DNA from: Salinihabitans flavidus
Lineage (GTDB): Bacteria; Pseudomonadota; Alphaproteobacteria; Rhodobacterales; Rhodobacteraceae
Assembly (NCBI RefSeq): GCF_900110425.1
Contig: NZ_FODS01000012.1
Span: 44,732-108,731 of the forward strand
Direction: 5' to 3'
DNA: 64,000 nucleotides
Shown one piece after another: positions 17,121 to 26,599 of the stretch (positions within the stretch are counted from its first letter, which is position 1; the number at the start of each line of letters is the position of its first letter). The position numbers and the translations under genes are program-made. Below the pieces are notes generated by a model, which was not told where the DNA came from, ran no database searches, and saw nothing but the letters and a program-made list of their open reading frames with translations.

Positions 17121-17165
17121 CACTCCACCGACGTGAACAATCGCCTGAATCGCGCATCGAAGGCA

Positions 17166-18383
17166 TCACGCTATCTTCCGTTCCCGCGTCAGACGCCGCG
17201 CGATGAAATAGCACGCCACCGCCAGCATCAGGCACCACCCCCCGATCACGAGACTTTGGGTCGGAAAATCAATGCCGCGGTCGATCAGAACGCCGGTGAT
17301 GCCGGGCCCGATCGCCGTTGACACGACCATGATCGTCGTCGCGAGCGACCGGATCGCGCCCAGATGCATCGTGCCATAGACATCCGGCAGCAAGACCCCC
17401 CAAAGCGCGCTGGCCATGCCCTGGGTGATTCCGATGAACCCCAGCGCGAGATACCAGACGAGCACATGCTCGGCCGGGCTGATCAGCGCGATGCCGATCC
17501 CCATCGGCACAAGCAGACCGGGCAAGAGCCGGTATGACCCGAACCGATCCGCCGCCCAGCCCGCCGAAAAGGCCGAAATCACCGTCAACACGGCATAGGC
17601 GGAATATCCGGGCGCCATTTCCACCAGCGACCAGCCCTTCACATCGGCCACATGCACCTGATGAAAAAACACCACCGTGCTTATGAACCCCGGCGTCAGA
17701 AGAACCGGCAGCAGCGCGGGCAGAAGCCAGTGCCGCGCCGCATCCATCCGGCGCCATTGGCGGCCATGCAAACCGGGGCGATCCTCGGTGCCCGAATGGC
17801 CTTTGGGGGACCGACCCTCCGCCAGCATGGCGAACAGCATCGGCGCGACCGCAAACAGCAGGATCACCGCGACGGCAACCCATGTGAATCGCCAGCCGAT
17901 GACGCTTATGGCCAGCACAGTCAGGATCGGAACGACCACTTCGCCCGCCGGATGACCAAGATTGGCGATGGAAACCGCCTGCCCCCGGCGCGCCTCGAAC
18001 CACCGCCCCATCGCCGTCATGGCGATATGGCCGAACATGCCCTGCCCGCAGAACCGCAAGGCAAAAAGGGCCAGCCCGAGAATCCAGATATTCCACGCAA
18101 AGGCCATGCTGAGCGCCGCGACAGCGAAAATCACCGCAATCAGGGGGGCAAGACGCGACAACAACATCGTATCGGCCAGAGAGCCGCGCCAGAACATGAC
18201 GACGGCCGACGACAACGTCGCAACGGTGTAAAGGCCGCCCCAGCCGCCATCGGTCAGGCCATGCACGTCCTTTATGAACCCGGCGAACAGCGAAATGAAC
18301 CATGTCTGCCCGAAGGCCGATGCGAATGTGAGCAGGAAACCAACGCCGAGCCAGCGGATGTTGTCCTTGAAAAATCTGAGCAT
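17166..18383 (-). CDS. MFS transporter
   Basis: 405 residues and 12 predicted transmembrane segments, with an MFS-like first half (FAGFIKDVHGLTDGGWGGLY, FRGSLADTM-like loop) and a conserved GMFGHIAMTAMGRWFEARRG segment seen in NNP/oxalate-formate-antiporter-like permeases. The C-terminal tail is basic (RRLTRERKIA). The substrate cannot be predicted. It converges on the Hen1-like gene with a 45-bp gap. Confidence 0.8.
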   Translation of the reverse strand: MLRFFKDNIRWLGVGFLLTFASAFGQTWFISLFAGFIKDVHGLTDGGWGGLYTVATLSSAVVMFWRGSLADTMLLSRLAPLIAVIFAVAALSMAFAWNIWILGLALFALRFCGQGMFGHIAMTAMGRWFEARRGQAVSIANLGHPAGEVVVPILTVLAISVIGWRFTWVAVAVILLFAVAPMLFAMLAEGRSPKGHSGTEDRPGLHGRQWRRMDAARHWLLPALLPVLLTPGFISTVVFFHQVHVADVKGWSLVEMAPGYSAYAVLTVISAFSAGWAADRFGSYRLLPGLLVPMGIGIALISPAEHVLVWYLALGFIGITQGMASALWGVLLPDVYGTMHLGAIRSLATTIMVVSTAIGPGITGVLIDRGIDFPTQSLVIGGWCLMLAVACYFIARRLTRERKIA

Positions 18384-18544
18384 CGGCGATCAATCGGTGT
18401 CTGGTTTCTGCGGCGAGTTGAAAGGCAGCAAAACAGGGGCGCCGCACGAGCGTCCGGACGATACGAAGCATTCGCGCGGCGTTCTCTTTCAACCTCGTGT
18501 TCGTGGCACAGCCAACGCCGGAGCACAAGCCGCGCCCCGCACCG

Positions 18545-19309
18545 TCAGCCCTTGGACACCCGCTCCTCGAAGCGGCTCAGAACCTCGCGCAGATCCGGCG
18601 TCAGGTACTCTCTGGCACGGTCCGCGACATCAACGGGCACGCCGTGGCGCGCTTCGGCGACGGCCCCGGCGATACAGGCCAGCGTGTCGGTGTCCCCGCC
18701 GAGGCCGATGACGGTTCTCACCGTCTCCTCCCAGCTTTCACAAACAAACGCCGCAGCAAGCGCCACTGGTACGGTCCCGGCGGCAGAGACGTCGAAGCCG
18801 CCCCGCGCAAGCGCGCTTTCTGCCCGCAGATCATATCCGAACGTGCCCGTCAGCCAGTCCCGCACCTCCCCGACACTCGCGCCCTGACGAAAGGCAAGGA
18901 TGGTGCGCGCAACAGCCCGCGCCGCGGCCACGGCATCGGGGTGATCGTGGCTGACCTGCGCCTGCGCAGCGGCAAGGTGGTCGGCATCTTCGGCGCTTTT
19001 GGTAAGCCACCCGACGGCGGACACCCGCATCGGCGCGCCATTGCCCCAGCTTCCATACCCCGAAGTCCTCTCGGAAAACGCCCACTGCCGGAACATGCCG
19101 CCATAGCCGCGATCGGGATGGCGGCGGACAAAGTGCTTCAATGTCGTGCTGAAGTCTGCGCCCTGCATGAGCGCCTCCGCCACGGCGAGGGTGCATACCG
19201 TGTCATCGGTGAACCGGCAGTCCGGCGCGAACAGCTCGAACCCCTCGGGCGGTCCCGAATCTCCCTCAAAGCGCGAGCCTGCGATGTCACCGGCGATTGC
19301 GCCGATCAT
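18545..19309 (-). CDS. ADP-ribosylglycohydrolase family protein
   Basis: 254 residues of the DraG/ARH fold. Conserved motifs are GAIAGDIAGSRFEG at the N terminus, RFTDDTVCTLAVAEA (TDDT at 34-37, metal-binding), WGNGAPMRVSAVGWL, and IGLGGDTDTLACIAGAVAEA near the C terminus (second metal-binding DTDT). Such enzymes remove ADP-ribose from proteins, nucleic acids or small molecules. All metal-site motifs are intact, so activity is likely. Start at ATG 19309 follows GGAGTG; the longer reading adds unsupported residues. No ADP-ribosyltransferase toxin gene is seen nearby. Confidence 0.85.
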   Translation of the reverse strand: MIGAIAGDIAGSRFEGDSGPPEGFELFAPDCRFTDDTVCTLAVAEALMQGADFSTTLKHFVRRHPDRGYGGMFRQWAFSERTSGYGSWGNGAPMRVSAVGWLTKSAEDADHLAAAQAQVSHDHPDAVAAARAVARTILAFRQGASVGEVRDWLTGTFGYDLRAESALARGGFDVSAAGTVPVALAAAFVCESWEETVRTVIGLGGDTDTLACIAGAVAEARHGVPVDVADRAREYLTPDLREVLSRFEERVSKG

Positions 19310-19568
19310 GAAGACACTCCTTCCAACGGTCATCGCGCGTATCCATGGGCTCAAGATGACCAATCGGCGGACAAATTTCAAATCCTCGCGGAGATCGCCA
19401 CGCAAGCCGCCCCCGCAACGCGCCGTGGACAATGGGCAGGAATACTGCTACTGGCGTGGCCGGTGGGCAGACATCTCAATACCGTGCGCCCCCTGATCCA
19501 AGCAACATTGACCCGCGACACAATCAACGGGGCGTGGCGCGCTCTTGGCCAGACAAACAGGAGACAGG

Positions 19569-19790
19569 ATGTTCACAAAGTTCGCTCTTTGCGAAAAACT
19601 CAGCCGCAAGACGGTTGCGCGGGTTCATCGTTATCTTTTCGATTTCGGGCAAGGGGCACATCGCGTGTTCTGGAACGGCGAACAGGCGTATATCGAAACC
19701 GATTGCCCGGACGATATCAGCCTGCTGCGTCAACAGTTTCCCGACGTGGTGCAGATCAATGACCGGCATCGAGGCGGCGCACCGCGCTAA
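19569..19790 (+). CDS. Small hypothetical protein (73 aa)
   Basis: A reading frame beginning MFTKFALCEKLSRKTVARVH with a strong AGGAGACAGG just before the ATG. It has a central YLFDFGQGAHRVFWNGEQAY segment and a DDISLLRQQFPDVVQIND tail. Composition looks like a soluble globular mini-protein. It is the only gene on this strand between the ADP-ribosylglycohydrolase and UspA genes. I do not recognise a family. Confidence 0.5.
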   Translation: MFTKFALCEKLSRKTVARVHRYLFDFGQGAHRVFWNGEQAYIETDCPDDISLLRQQFPDVVQINDRHRGGAPR

Positions 19791-19872
19791 CCCGCCGCGG
19801 GCCGCGAAGCGCACGCCCGCCGAATGTGGCCCTCGCTTGCAGGACAGCACCGGAATGCGCCGGCCATGCAGG

Positions 19873-20727
19873 TCAGCGCATCAGAACGACAGGAACCTTG
19901 CACGACCGGACCATTTCGGTTGTCGTGGACCCGATGATCATAGAGCGGATACGGCTGTGTCCATAGGCGCCCATGACCACCATATCGAAGTTTTCCCCCT
20001 CGACAAGCTTGCCAAGCGCCTCATCGGGGCGGCCCTCGACCACCCGCGTTTCAGCCTCGATTCCCGCCGCCTTGAGCTGCGCCTTCGCATCCTCAAGGTT
20101 CTTCTTGGCCTCGGCGGTTACCGCGCCAACCGTGACGACATGGATGGACAGCCCCTGAAACAGCGGGCTGCGCGCGATGTGGTCGATGGCCTTCATCGCT
20201 GACACACCGCCATCATAGGCCACCATCACCTTCTCGATTGGCTTGAAGGCCCGGGAGGCGACGAAAATCGGCTTGTGCGCCGTGCGCACGATCCGTTCAA
20301 GGTTGGATCCGAGGTGCCCCTTGGCAAAATCGGCGGCCTCCCCCCGTTTGCCGATCACGATGACGCGGGCGTCCGCCTCGACCTCCGCGACCGTCTCGAC
20401 AATATCCCCGTGACGCAGCCGGGTGGTGATCTCGGTCACGCCCGCCTCATCGAGGATCTTGCGCGCATCGTCAAGAATGGCGCGGCCGCGATAGCTGGTC
20501 AGCTTGGCGCGCTGCGCATCAAGCTCTGCAAGCTCCTCAAGCAGTGCGGTGCGCGCGCCAAGCCGGATCGAGCCTGAAAGATCCTGTTTCTCCGGCGCCT
20601 CGCGGCGGCCGAGAACGTGGATCAGCTCCACCGGCGCCTCCGTGCGGGCCGAAATCCACGCGGCATGTTCGCACACCGAGGCCGAATAGATCGACCCGTC
20701 CACCAGTGCGATGACTTTCTGTGTCAT
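19873..20727 (-). CDS. Tandem-domain universal stress protein (UspA family)
   Basis: 284 residues made of two Usp domains. The first has VIALVDGSIYSASV and the nucleotide loop GKRGEAADFAKGHLGSNLER; the second has VMVAYDGGVSAMKA and GAYGHSRIRSMIIGSTTTEM. Both keep the GxxG-x9-G(S/T) ATP-binding pattern. The start at ATG 20727 follows AAGGAACAGGAT. It lies 11 bp after the SulP gene on the same strand, so it is probably co-transcribed. Usp domains beside SulP carriers suggest nucleotide-dependent control of anion transport, which is inference. Confidence 0.87.
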   Translation of the reverse strand: MTQKVIALVDGSIYSASVCEHAAWISARTEAPVELIHVLGRREAPEKQDLSGSIRLGARTALLEELAELDAQRAKLTSYRGRAILDDARKILDEAGVTEITTRLRHGDIVETVAEVEADARVIVIGKRGEAADFAKGHLGSNLERIVRTAHKPIFVASRAFKPIEKVMVAYDGGVSAMKAIDHIARSPLFQGLSIHVVTVGAVTAEAKKNLEDAKAQLKAAGIEAETRVVEGRPDEALGKLVEGENFDMVVMGAYGHSRIRSMIIGSTTTEMVRSCKVPVVLMR

Positions 20728-20738
20728 ATCCTGTTCCT

Positions 20739-22229
20739 TCAATGCGCCATAAGCGTGTCCATCGCGCCCGGCTTGTCATGAACGGCAAGCTTGTCGACGA
20801 TGGTTTCGGTGGCTTCGTTCATTCCGACGATCTCGACCTCGGCCCCGTCGCGGCGGAACTTCAGGATCGCCATGTCCAGCGCCTGCACGCTGGAAATATC
20901 CCAGATATGCGCGCGACTCACGTCGATCACCACTTTCTCCAGCGCTTCCTTGAAGTCAAAGGCATCCATGAAATCCTCGACCGAGCCATAGAACAACTGG
21001 CCTTCGACGACATAGGTGCGGTGGCTGCCGCTGCTGGTAATCGTGCTCGTCACCTTGAAAAGCTGCGCGATCTTGCCGGCGAAGAAGATCCCCGACAGCA
21101 GCACGCCGACAAGCACGCCAATGGCAAGGTTATGCGTGTAAACGACGGTCACGACCGTTGCGATCATGACGATGGAGGAAGACCGGGGATGCGTTCTCAG
21201 CGCCTTGATGGACGACCATGAGAAGGTGCCGACTGCGACCATGATCATGATCGCCACAAGGGCGGCCATCGGGATCTGGCTGACCAGATCGCCCAGAACC
21301 ACCACCATGAACAACAGGTAAACTCCTGCGGCAAAGGACGACAGACGCCCGCGCCCACCGGATTTGACGTTGATGATCGACTGGCCGATCATCGCGCAGC
21401 CGGCCATCCCGCCGATGAACCCCGTCGCGGTGTTGGCCACGCCCTGGCCGATGCACTCCTGGTTGCGGTGCGACTTGGTGTCGGTCAGATCGTCGACGAT
21501 GTTCTGGGTCATCAGGCTTTCAAGCAGTCCCACGACCGCGACCGCGACCGAATAGGGCAGAACGATCATCAATGTCTCGAACGTCAACGGAATCTGCGGG
21601 ATCAGAAAGATCGGCAGCGTATCGGGCAGCGCGCCCATGTCGCCCACCGTGCGCACGTCCCAGTCAAAGACCATCGCCAGCGCGGTCAGAACCACGATCG
21701 TCACGAGCGGCGAGGGAATCGCCTTGGTCAGAAGCGGGAACAGGTAGATGATGCCAAGCCCCCCGGCGACCAGCGCATAGGTCACCCATGTAACCGTGGC
21801 GGGGTCAAGTTCTGGCAGTTGGGCCATGAAAATCAGGATGGCCAGCGCATTGACGAAGCCGGTCATCACCGATTTGGAGACATAGCGCATGATGAAGCCG
21901 AGCTTGAGAACCCCCGCGCCGATCTGCAAAAGCCCCGCCAGAACCGTGGCCGCCAGCAGATATTGCAGCCCGTGCTCCTTGACCAGCGTAATCATAAGAA
22001 CCGCGGTCGCCGCCGTCGCCGCGGAAATCATGCCCGGTCGTCCCCCGGTGATGGCAATGATCACTGCGATGGAGAAACTGGCATAAAGCCCGACCTTGGG
22101 GTCGACCCCGGCGATGATGGAAAATGCGATGGCCTCGGGGATCAGGGCCAGTGCGACCACAAGACCGGCCAGAAGATCGCCGCGAATGTTGCCAAACCAC
22201 TGGCTGCGATAGGCGTTGAGAGAGATCAT
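20739..22229 (-). CDS. SulP family inorganic anion transporter with C-terminal STAS domain
   Basis: 496 residues. The SulP start [20 protein letters not shown] is followed by [17 protein letters not shown] and about 12 membrane helices. The STAS domain fills the last about 110 residues ([20 protein letters not shown], then [20 protein letters not shown]). Substrates in the family include sulfate, bicarbonate and dicarboxylates; the ligand is not predictable here. The start at ATG 22229 is chosen because the SulP N terminus begins shortly after it; the ribosome-binding site is weak. It is followed by a tandem UspA gene. Confidence 0.87.
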   Translation of the reverse strand: MISLNAYRSQWFGNIRGDLLAGLVVALALIPEAIAFSIIAGVDPKVGLYASFSIAVIIAITGGRPGMISAATAATAVLMITLVKEHGLQYLLAATVLAGLLQIGAGVLKLGFIMRYVSKSVMTGFVNALAILIFMAQLPELDPATVTWVTYALVAGGLGIIYLFPLLTKAIPSPLVTIVVLTALAMVFDWDVRTVGDMGALPDTLPIFLIPQIPLTFETLMIVLPYSVAVAVVGLLESLMTQNIVDDLTDTKSHRNQECIGQGVANTATGFIGGMAGCAMIGQSIINVKSGGRGRLSSFAAGVYLLFMVVVLGDLVSQIPMAALVAIMIMVAVGTFSWSSIKALRTHPRSSSIVMIATVVTVVYTHNLAIGVLVGVLLSGIFFAGKIAQLFKVTSTITSSGSHRTYVVEGQLFYGSVEDFMDAFDFKEALEKVVIDVSRAHIWDISSVQALDMAILKFRRDGAEVEIVGMNEATETIVDKLAVHDKPGAMDTLMAH

Positions 22230-22470
22230 GAACGTCCGTTTCCGTCCGACATCGCCCGGACTGGGCAGTATCAGGTTGCTTGTGTTTCGTGTGTTCGGGA
22301 TATCTGGCGGATCAGTGGCGCACCAAGCTGCAACGGAATCGCCCTGAGGCCCCAATTCTGCGGCGCAGCATAGTGGGATTTCAGAAAGGCACAACCCGAT
22401 AGTTCCCTGCCGCTTCGAAGCGCTTTGAAAACGGCCGCCGGCACGAACGACAGCCGCCCCGACACCCGGT

Positions 22471-23187
22471 TCAGAGAAGCACCCAGACCACCCAGGGCGC
22501 CACAAGCGCGGTCAGCAGCGCGTTCAGCCCCATGCCGATCCCGGCAAAGGCACCGGCCGTGTCGTTGACCTGAAACGCGCGCGCCGTGCCGATGCCATGC
22601 GCGGCCACACCCACGGCAAAGCCGCGCGCGCGCCAGTCACGGATACGCAGCAGCGTCATCAGCGGTGTAACCACAACGGCGCCGATGATCCCGGTCAGGA
22701 TGACGAGAACCGCCGTCAGCGTCGGCAGGCCGCCAATCTGCTCGGAAATGCCGATCGCCACCGGCGCGGTGGCTGATTTGGGGGCCAGCGACAACAGCAA
22801 CGCGCCCTCGACGCCGAGCATGCGCGCCACCACAAGCGCCGAGACCACCGCGGTGAGCGAGCCGGCGAGCAGTGCGCCGAACATCGGGATGAGGCTGCGG
22901 CGGATGAGGTGAAGGTTGTTGTATAGCGGCACCGCCAGAGCCACCGTGGCGGGCCCGAGCATGAAATGGACGAACTGCGCCCCGTCGAAATAGGTCCGAT
23001 AGGGGGTCGCGGTCGCATAGAGAACGCCGGTCAGAAGCAGCATCGCCACCAGAACCGGATTGACCAGCGGGTTGTGACGGGCTGCCCGGGACGCGGCATC
23101 GCCAAGCAGATACGCGACCAGCGTGGCCGTCAACCAGAGCAGCGGTTCCTGACTGAGGTAGGCCCAGATATCCGGCAAGGGGGTCAT
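22471..23187 (-). CDS. lrgB: LrgB/CidB-family membrane protein
   Basis: 238 residues and very hydrophobic, with the LrgB signatures LGPATVALAVPLYNN and LAPKSATAPVAIGISEQIGG followed by an AAHGIGTARAF motif. LrgB pairs with LrgA in a holin/antiholin-like or metabolite-export system affecting autolysis or pyruvate/glycolate transport. The ATG overlaps the lrgA stop (ATGA). Its role here is inferred from the pairing. Confidence 0.88.
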   Translation of the reverse strand: MTPLPDIWAYLSQEPLLWLTATLVAYLLGDAASRAARHNPLVNPVLVAMLLLTGVLYATATPYRTYFDGAQFVHFMLGPATVALAVPLYNNLHLIRRSLIPMFGALLAGSLTAVVSALVVARMLGVEGALLLSLAPKSATAPVAIGISEQIGGLPTLTAVLVILTGIIGAVVVTPLMTLLRIRDWRARGFAVGVAAHGIGTARAFQVNDTAGAFAGIGMGLNALLTALVAPWVVWVLL

Positions 23188-23543
23188 TGCGCATCCTCCT
23201 CAACGCCGGTCAGCCTGGCCAGCGCCACGAATGCCAGCGCGCCGACAGCAAGCGCAAGAACGGTGCTGATCAGCAGGGCCAGCACAAGCGCCGGACCGGC
23301 CTGCGACAGCAGGCCGAGATGTGCGGTCACGCCCACACCCGCCGGAACGAACAGCAAGGACAAATGCGCCAGAATCCCCTGCGCTGTCGGCGTAATCGCC
23401 TTCGCCGCGCCCGGCACGACCAGAAACAGTGCCAAAAGGCCCGCCATCCCCAGAACCGGACCGGGCACCGGCAGATCAAGACCCCGTGCCAAGGTTTCGC
23501 CCAGAAGCTGAAACATCAGAATGACGGCGATATGCACAATCAC
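23184..23543 (-). CDS. lrgA: LrgA/CidA-family membrane protein
   Basis: 119 residues with four hydrophobic helices, including LGETLARGLDLPVPGPVLGM, a typical CidA/LrgA substrate-pore motif with the PGPVLGM signature. It is coupled to lrgB by a 4-bp overlap. The ATG lies 119 bp downstream of the small thioredoxin-like gene, so the pair may be a separate transcript. Confidence 0.88.
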   Translation of the reverse strand: MIVHIAVILMFQLLGETLARGLDLPVPGPVLGMAGLLALFLVVPGAAKAITPTAQGILAHLSLLFVPAGVGVTAHLGLLSQAGPALVLALLISTVLALAVGALAFVALARLTGVEEDAQ

Positions 23544-23662
23544 GGCGATTCCTTTCCCGTTGCCCCTCGCCTCATGCCTACACGATTGGCGGCGGGGGGC
23601 GCAAAAGGCGGAACAGGTCCGCGAACCGCGATCCCGGTGCCAGACCGGGACCGGAGCGCGAT

Positions 23663-23899
23663 TTATGCGGACAGCCAGCCGTCAAGCTTGCCTTCATCCG
23701 GCAGACCGCCGGTATGGACCAGCTTGCCATCCACCGCGATCCCGGGCGTCGACATCACCCCGGCCATGGCGATGGATTTCTGATCGGTCACCTTTTCGAC
23801 ATCGACCTCGATACCCAGACGCGCGGCGGCCTCCTTGACCATTTTCTCAGTCGCCTCGCAGCGTTTGCAGCCGGGACCATAGACCTTGACGTTTTTCAT
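23663..23899 (-). CDS. Thioredoxin-fold small redox protein (redox-active disulfide protein 2 type)
   Basis: 78 residues of the small thioredoxin-fold group. The active-site C11-K-R-C14 lies in VYGPGCKRCEATEKMV; VMSTPGIAVDGKLVHTGGLP holds the cis-Pro. Such proteins commonly accompany COG0701 permeases. It lies 36 bp after the permease gene on the same strand and likely belongs to the ArsR-permease operon. It could supply thiol reduction for a metalloid substrate, which is inference. Confidence 0.85.
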   Translation of the reverse strand: MKNVKVYGPGCKRCEATEKMVKEAAARLGIEVDVEKVTDQKSIAMAGVMSTPGIAVDGKLVHTGGLPDEGKLDGWLSA

Positions 23900-23935
23900 G
23901 GTTTCTCTCCTTGAGGAATTTCGTAACCCGATGGG

Positions 23936-24994
23936 TCACATGATGATGTTGAACAGAAAGCCGGTGGCGAGGATGCCCATCGAGACCACGGCGAGAAAGA
24001 TCGCGATAAGCCGGTAGGTCAGCACCTGCTTGAGAATAATCATCTCCGGCAGGCTCAACGCGATCACCGACATCATGAAGGCCAGCGTCGTGCCAAGTGC
24101 CGCGCCCTTGCCCAGAAGCGCCTCGACGATGGGAATCACACCGGCGGCGTTGGTGTACATCGGCACGCCCACGACCACGGCGGCCGGCACCGACCACCAC
24201 GCCTCGCCGCCCATGATGCGCAGCATCATCGCCTCGGGCACATATCCGTGGATCAGAGCGCCGATGCTGATGCCGACCACCACCCAGATCCAGACCTTGC
24301 CGACGATTTCACGGACCTGCTCCAGCCCGATCTTCATCCGGTCGACCATGCTCAGCCGCTCTTGCGGCACGTCGCCCACGGCGCCGGTGTTCAGCTCGCG
24401 CACCCAGTCCTGAAGATACCGCTCAAGCCCCATCCGGCCCAGAACCCAACCGGCGACCGTCGCGATGGTAAACCCGAACACGAGGTAGATCGTGGTGATC
24501 TGCCAGCCAACCAGCCCGAACAGCAGGCCCAGCCCCACCGGCCCCACCATCGGCCCCGCGATCAGAAACGAAAATGTCACGCCAAGCGGAATGCCCGCCG
24601 AGACGAACCCGATGAAAAGCGGCACGGAAGAGCACGAACAAAACGGCGTGAACACACCCAGAAGCGCGGCAAGGGGATAGCCCGCGATCTCGCGCTTGCC
24701 GGCGAGGATGGCGCGGGTCTTTTCCGGGCTGAACCAGCTGCGCAAAACCCCGGTGACGAAGACGATCAGCGTCAGCAGCAAAAGCACCTTCGGCACGTCA
24801 TAGACGAAAAAGGCGATCGCCTCGCCGGTGTGGCTGTGGCGCGCGACGGGAAAGAACGAAGTCACCCATTCGGAAAACGGAACGAGCTGGCTGTAAAGCA
24901 CCCACCAGATCGCAGCGGCCAGCGCCGCCCCGAGATACCAGAGCCAGTCCGGCGCACCGCGGCGGGCGGCGGTCTCATGTGTTTCGGTTGTCAT
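23936..24994 (-). CDS. COG0701-type permease (ArsP-like)
   Basis: 352 residues, with about eight membrane helices and the hallmark FTPFCSCSSVPLFIGFVSAG (C119, C121) of the DUF318/ArsP family. Characterised ArsP exports trivalent organoarsenicals, and related permeases may move other thiol-reactive substrates. The second half repeats the fold (VPMYTNAAGVIPIVEALLGK). ATG 24994 overlaps the stop of the ArsR gene. Context (ArsR plus thioredoxin) supports a metalloid-responsive operon. The exact substrate is unknown. Confidence 0.85.
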   Translation of the reverse strand: MTTETHETAARRGAPDWLWYLGAALAAAIWWVLYSQLVPFSEWVTSFFPVARHSHTGEAIAFFVYDVPKVLLLLTLIVFVTGVLRSWFSPEKTRAILAGKREIAGYPLAALLGVFTPFCSCSSVPLFIGFVSAGIPLGVTFSFLIAGPMVGPVGLGLLFGLVGWQITTIYLVFGFTIATVAGWVLGRMGLERYLQDWVRELNTGAVGDVPQERLSMVDRMKIGLEQVREIVGKVWIWVVVGISIGALIHGYVPEAMMLRIMGGEAWWSVPAAVVVGVPMYTNAAGVIPIVEALLGKGAALGTTLAFMMSVIALSLPEMIILKQVLTYRLIAIFLAVVSMGILATGFLFNIIM

Positions 24995-25281
24995 GCCACT
25001 TCCAGTTCTGAGATGTGTTCGGCGGCGGCCATCACCGCGTCGATGATGGCGGCAAATTCGGGGGACAGATCGGGATCGCGGCGATAGCGCACCCATTGCG
25101 CATCGCGCCGCGCCGTCACGATTCCGGCGGTCTGAAGAATTTTCATATGCCGGGACATGCGGCTCTGGCTGGCGTCGAGCCGGGCCATAAGCTCGCAGAC
25201 GCAATGCTCTCCGCCGCCCCACAGGATGGTAAGCGCGGCACGGCGCGTCGGATCGGCGAGGGCTGTCAGAATCTCCTGCAC
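24991..25281 (-). CDS. ArsR-family metalloregulatory transcriptional repressor
   Basis: 96 residues: a winged-helix domain with LADPTRRAALTIL, the thiol metal-binding motif EHCVCEL (C27, C29), and the recognition helix SQSRMSRHMKILQTAGIV. ArsR proteins leave DNA when As(III) or a similar ion binds the cysteines. I choose GTG 25279-25281 because AAGGAG lies 6 nt upstream; a TTG seven codons earlier would swallow that site. The palindrome at 25309-25321 just upstream is the likely autoregulatory operator. The 4-bp overlap couples it to the permease. Confidence 0.88.
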   Translation of the reverse strand: MQEILTALADPTRRAALTILWGGGEHCVCELMARLDASQSRMSRHMKILQTAGIVTARRDAQWVRYRRDPDLSPEFAAIIDAVMAAAEHISELEVA

Positions 25282-25308
25282 GGCGGTCTCCTTGGATATC
25301 AACTCAAA

Positions 25309-25321
25309 CGCATATGCGCAT
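25309..25321. promoter_or_regulatory. Probable ArsR operator
   Basis: Two overlapping perfect palindromes, CGCATATGCG (25309-25318) and ATGCGCAT (25314-25321), lie about 28 bp upstream of the ArsR GTG. AT-rich palindromes with CATATGCGCAT are typical ArsR-family sites, and the position suits autorepression of the ArsR-permease-thioredoxin operon. Confidence 0.55.
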
Positions 25322-25485
25322 TTATTGATGCTTCCGCCATGCGACCCGCTGCCGCAGACATCTGCCCCGCGCCGCCACAGCCGGAGATCTGGCCACTGGT
25401 GGCCGTGTTTCGGCTCCGGCGGGCCGTGTGGCGCGGCGAAACCGCCGCATGTGCCCCGGCCGAACGCTTTGCCGTCTGCCGGTTT

Positions 25486-26433
25486 CTATCGGTCGGAACG
25501 CGCTTTCACCTTGTGCGCGGTGTCGGCCTTGCGCTCACGGTGGAACACGTAGACGCCCGATGCCAGGATGATCGCGGTGCCCAGCCACGTCATCGCATCA
25601 GGAAAATCCCCGAAGATCGCAAAGCTGACGATCGTCGCGCCGACAATCTCCAGATACTGAAACGGGGCCAGTACGCTGGCCTCGGCCTTGCTGAACGCAA
25701 AGGTGATCAGCAGGAATGTCAGCGCCGCAAGCGCCCCCGCCCCGAGGATCGCCCAGATGGCCCAGCCCGGCACCTCGGTCAGTGCCGCCGCCTCCCGCCC
25801 GAAGAGGGACGCGATACCATAGACCACGATCAGCACCCCCGCCGAACTGAATGTCGCGCCAAGCTGAAACGTCAGCGCCGACCGCACCCGCGTCGCACGG
25901 CGCACCACGATCATGTTGAGCGCATAGGCCAGCGCCCCCAGCGCCGGCAGAAGGACAACCGGGCCGAACACCGCGAAATTCGGCCGTATCACGATCAGCG
26001 CCCCGATAAGCCCGACCGCCACCGCCGCATAGCGGCGCGGTCCGGCCACCTCGCCCAGAAGCGGCCCGGCCAGCAGCGTCAGAAACAGCGGCTCGACAAA
26101 GAAAATGGCAATCGCCGTGGCGATCGGCATCGTCTCGAACGCGGTGATCAGGCAAAACAGAACCACCACGATAAGCCCGCCCGACACCAGCGTCGGAAGC
26201 GAGAACATCCGCCCCGCCAGACGCCGGCGCATGAAGAACCCCAGCGGGATGAAAAACAGCGCCTGCGCCACCGTGCGCCAGAGCGTCACGTCAAAGGGCG
26301 ACACGATTTCGGTCAGCAGCTTGGAAATCGCGTCGCCGACCGGCAGCATCAGCATCGCGGCGCACATCATGATCATGCCGCTGCGCTTCTCGGCGGCCTC
26401 GGACTCGGTGAGGAACCTTGGCAATTCGACCAT
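25486..26433 (-). CDS. DMT superfamily (EamA) transporter
   Basis: 315 residues with ten hydrophobic segments and two EamA repeats. An early conserved region reads LPVGDAISKLLTEIVSPFDV. Other segments include AIAIFFVEPLFLTLLAGPLL at the end of repeat one and SVLAPFQYLEIVGATIVSFA in repeat two. The start at ATG 26433 is set by AGGAGG. The family exports or imports metabolites, often amino acids or cofactors; the substrate is unknown. It is separated from the ArsR gene by about 200 bp. Confidence 0.83.
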   Translation of the reverse strand: MVELPRFLTESEAAEKRSGMIMMCAAMLMLPVGDAISKLLTEIVSPFDVTLWRTVAQALFFIPLGFFMRRRLAGRMFSLPTLVSGGLIVVVLFCLITAFETMPIATAIAIFFVEPLFLTLLAGPLLGEVAGPRRYAAVAVGLIGALIVIRPNFAVFGPVVLLPALGALAYALNMIVVRRATRVRSALTFQLGATFSSAGVLIVVYGIASLFGREAAALTEVPGWAIWAILGAGALAALTFLLITFAFSKAEASVLAPFQYLEIVGATIVSFAIFGDFPDAMTWLGTAIILASGVYVFHRERKADTAHKVKARSDR

Positions 26434-26599
26434 GTCAAACCTCCTGTCACATCGCGCTTCTGGCGATGTTCGGATAGGTCCGGGCGTCCAGGACGGGAAA
26501 ACGGATAAACGGCGGGCGGGTGACGCCATCACCCTCGCACCGCCACACCTCTATGCGCCCGCTCGACCGCCGTCAATCACGAGAGGCGACGGCAGACGT

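Noticed and set aside
17132..17155. Fifth iteron copy (CCGACGTGA ... CTGAATCGC) between the Hen1-like and MFS genes
   Set aside because: Only one unit and an imperfect tail match are present; this could be chance.
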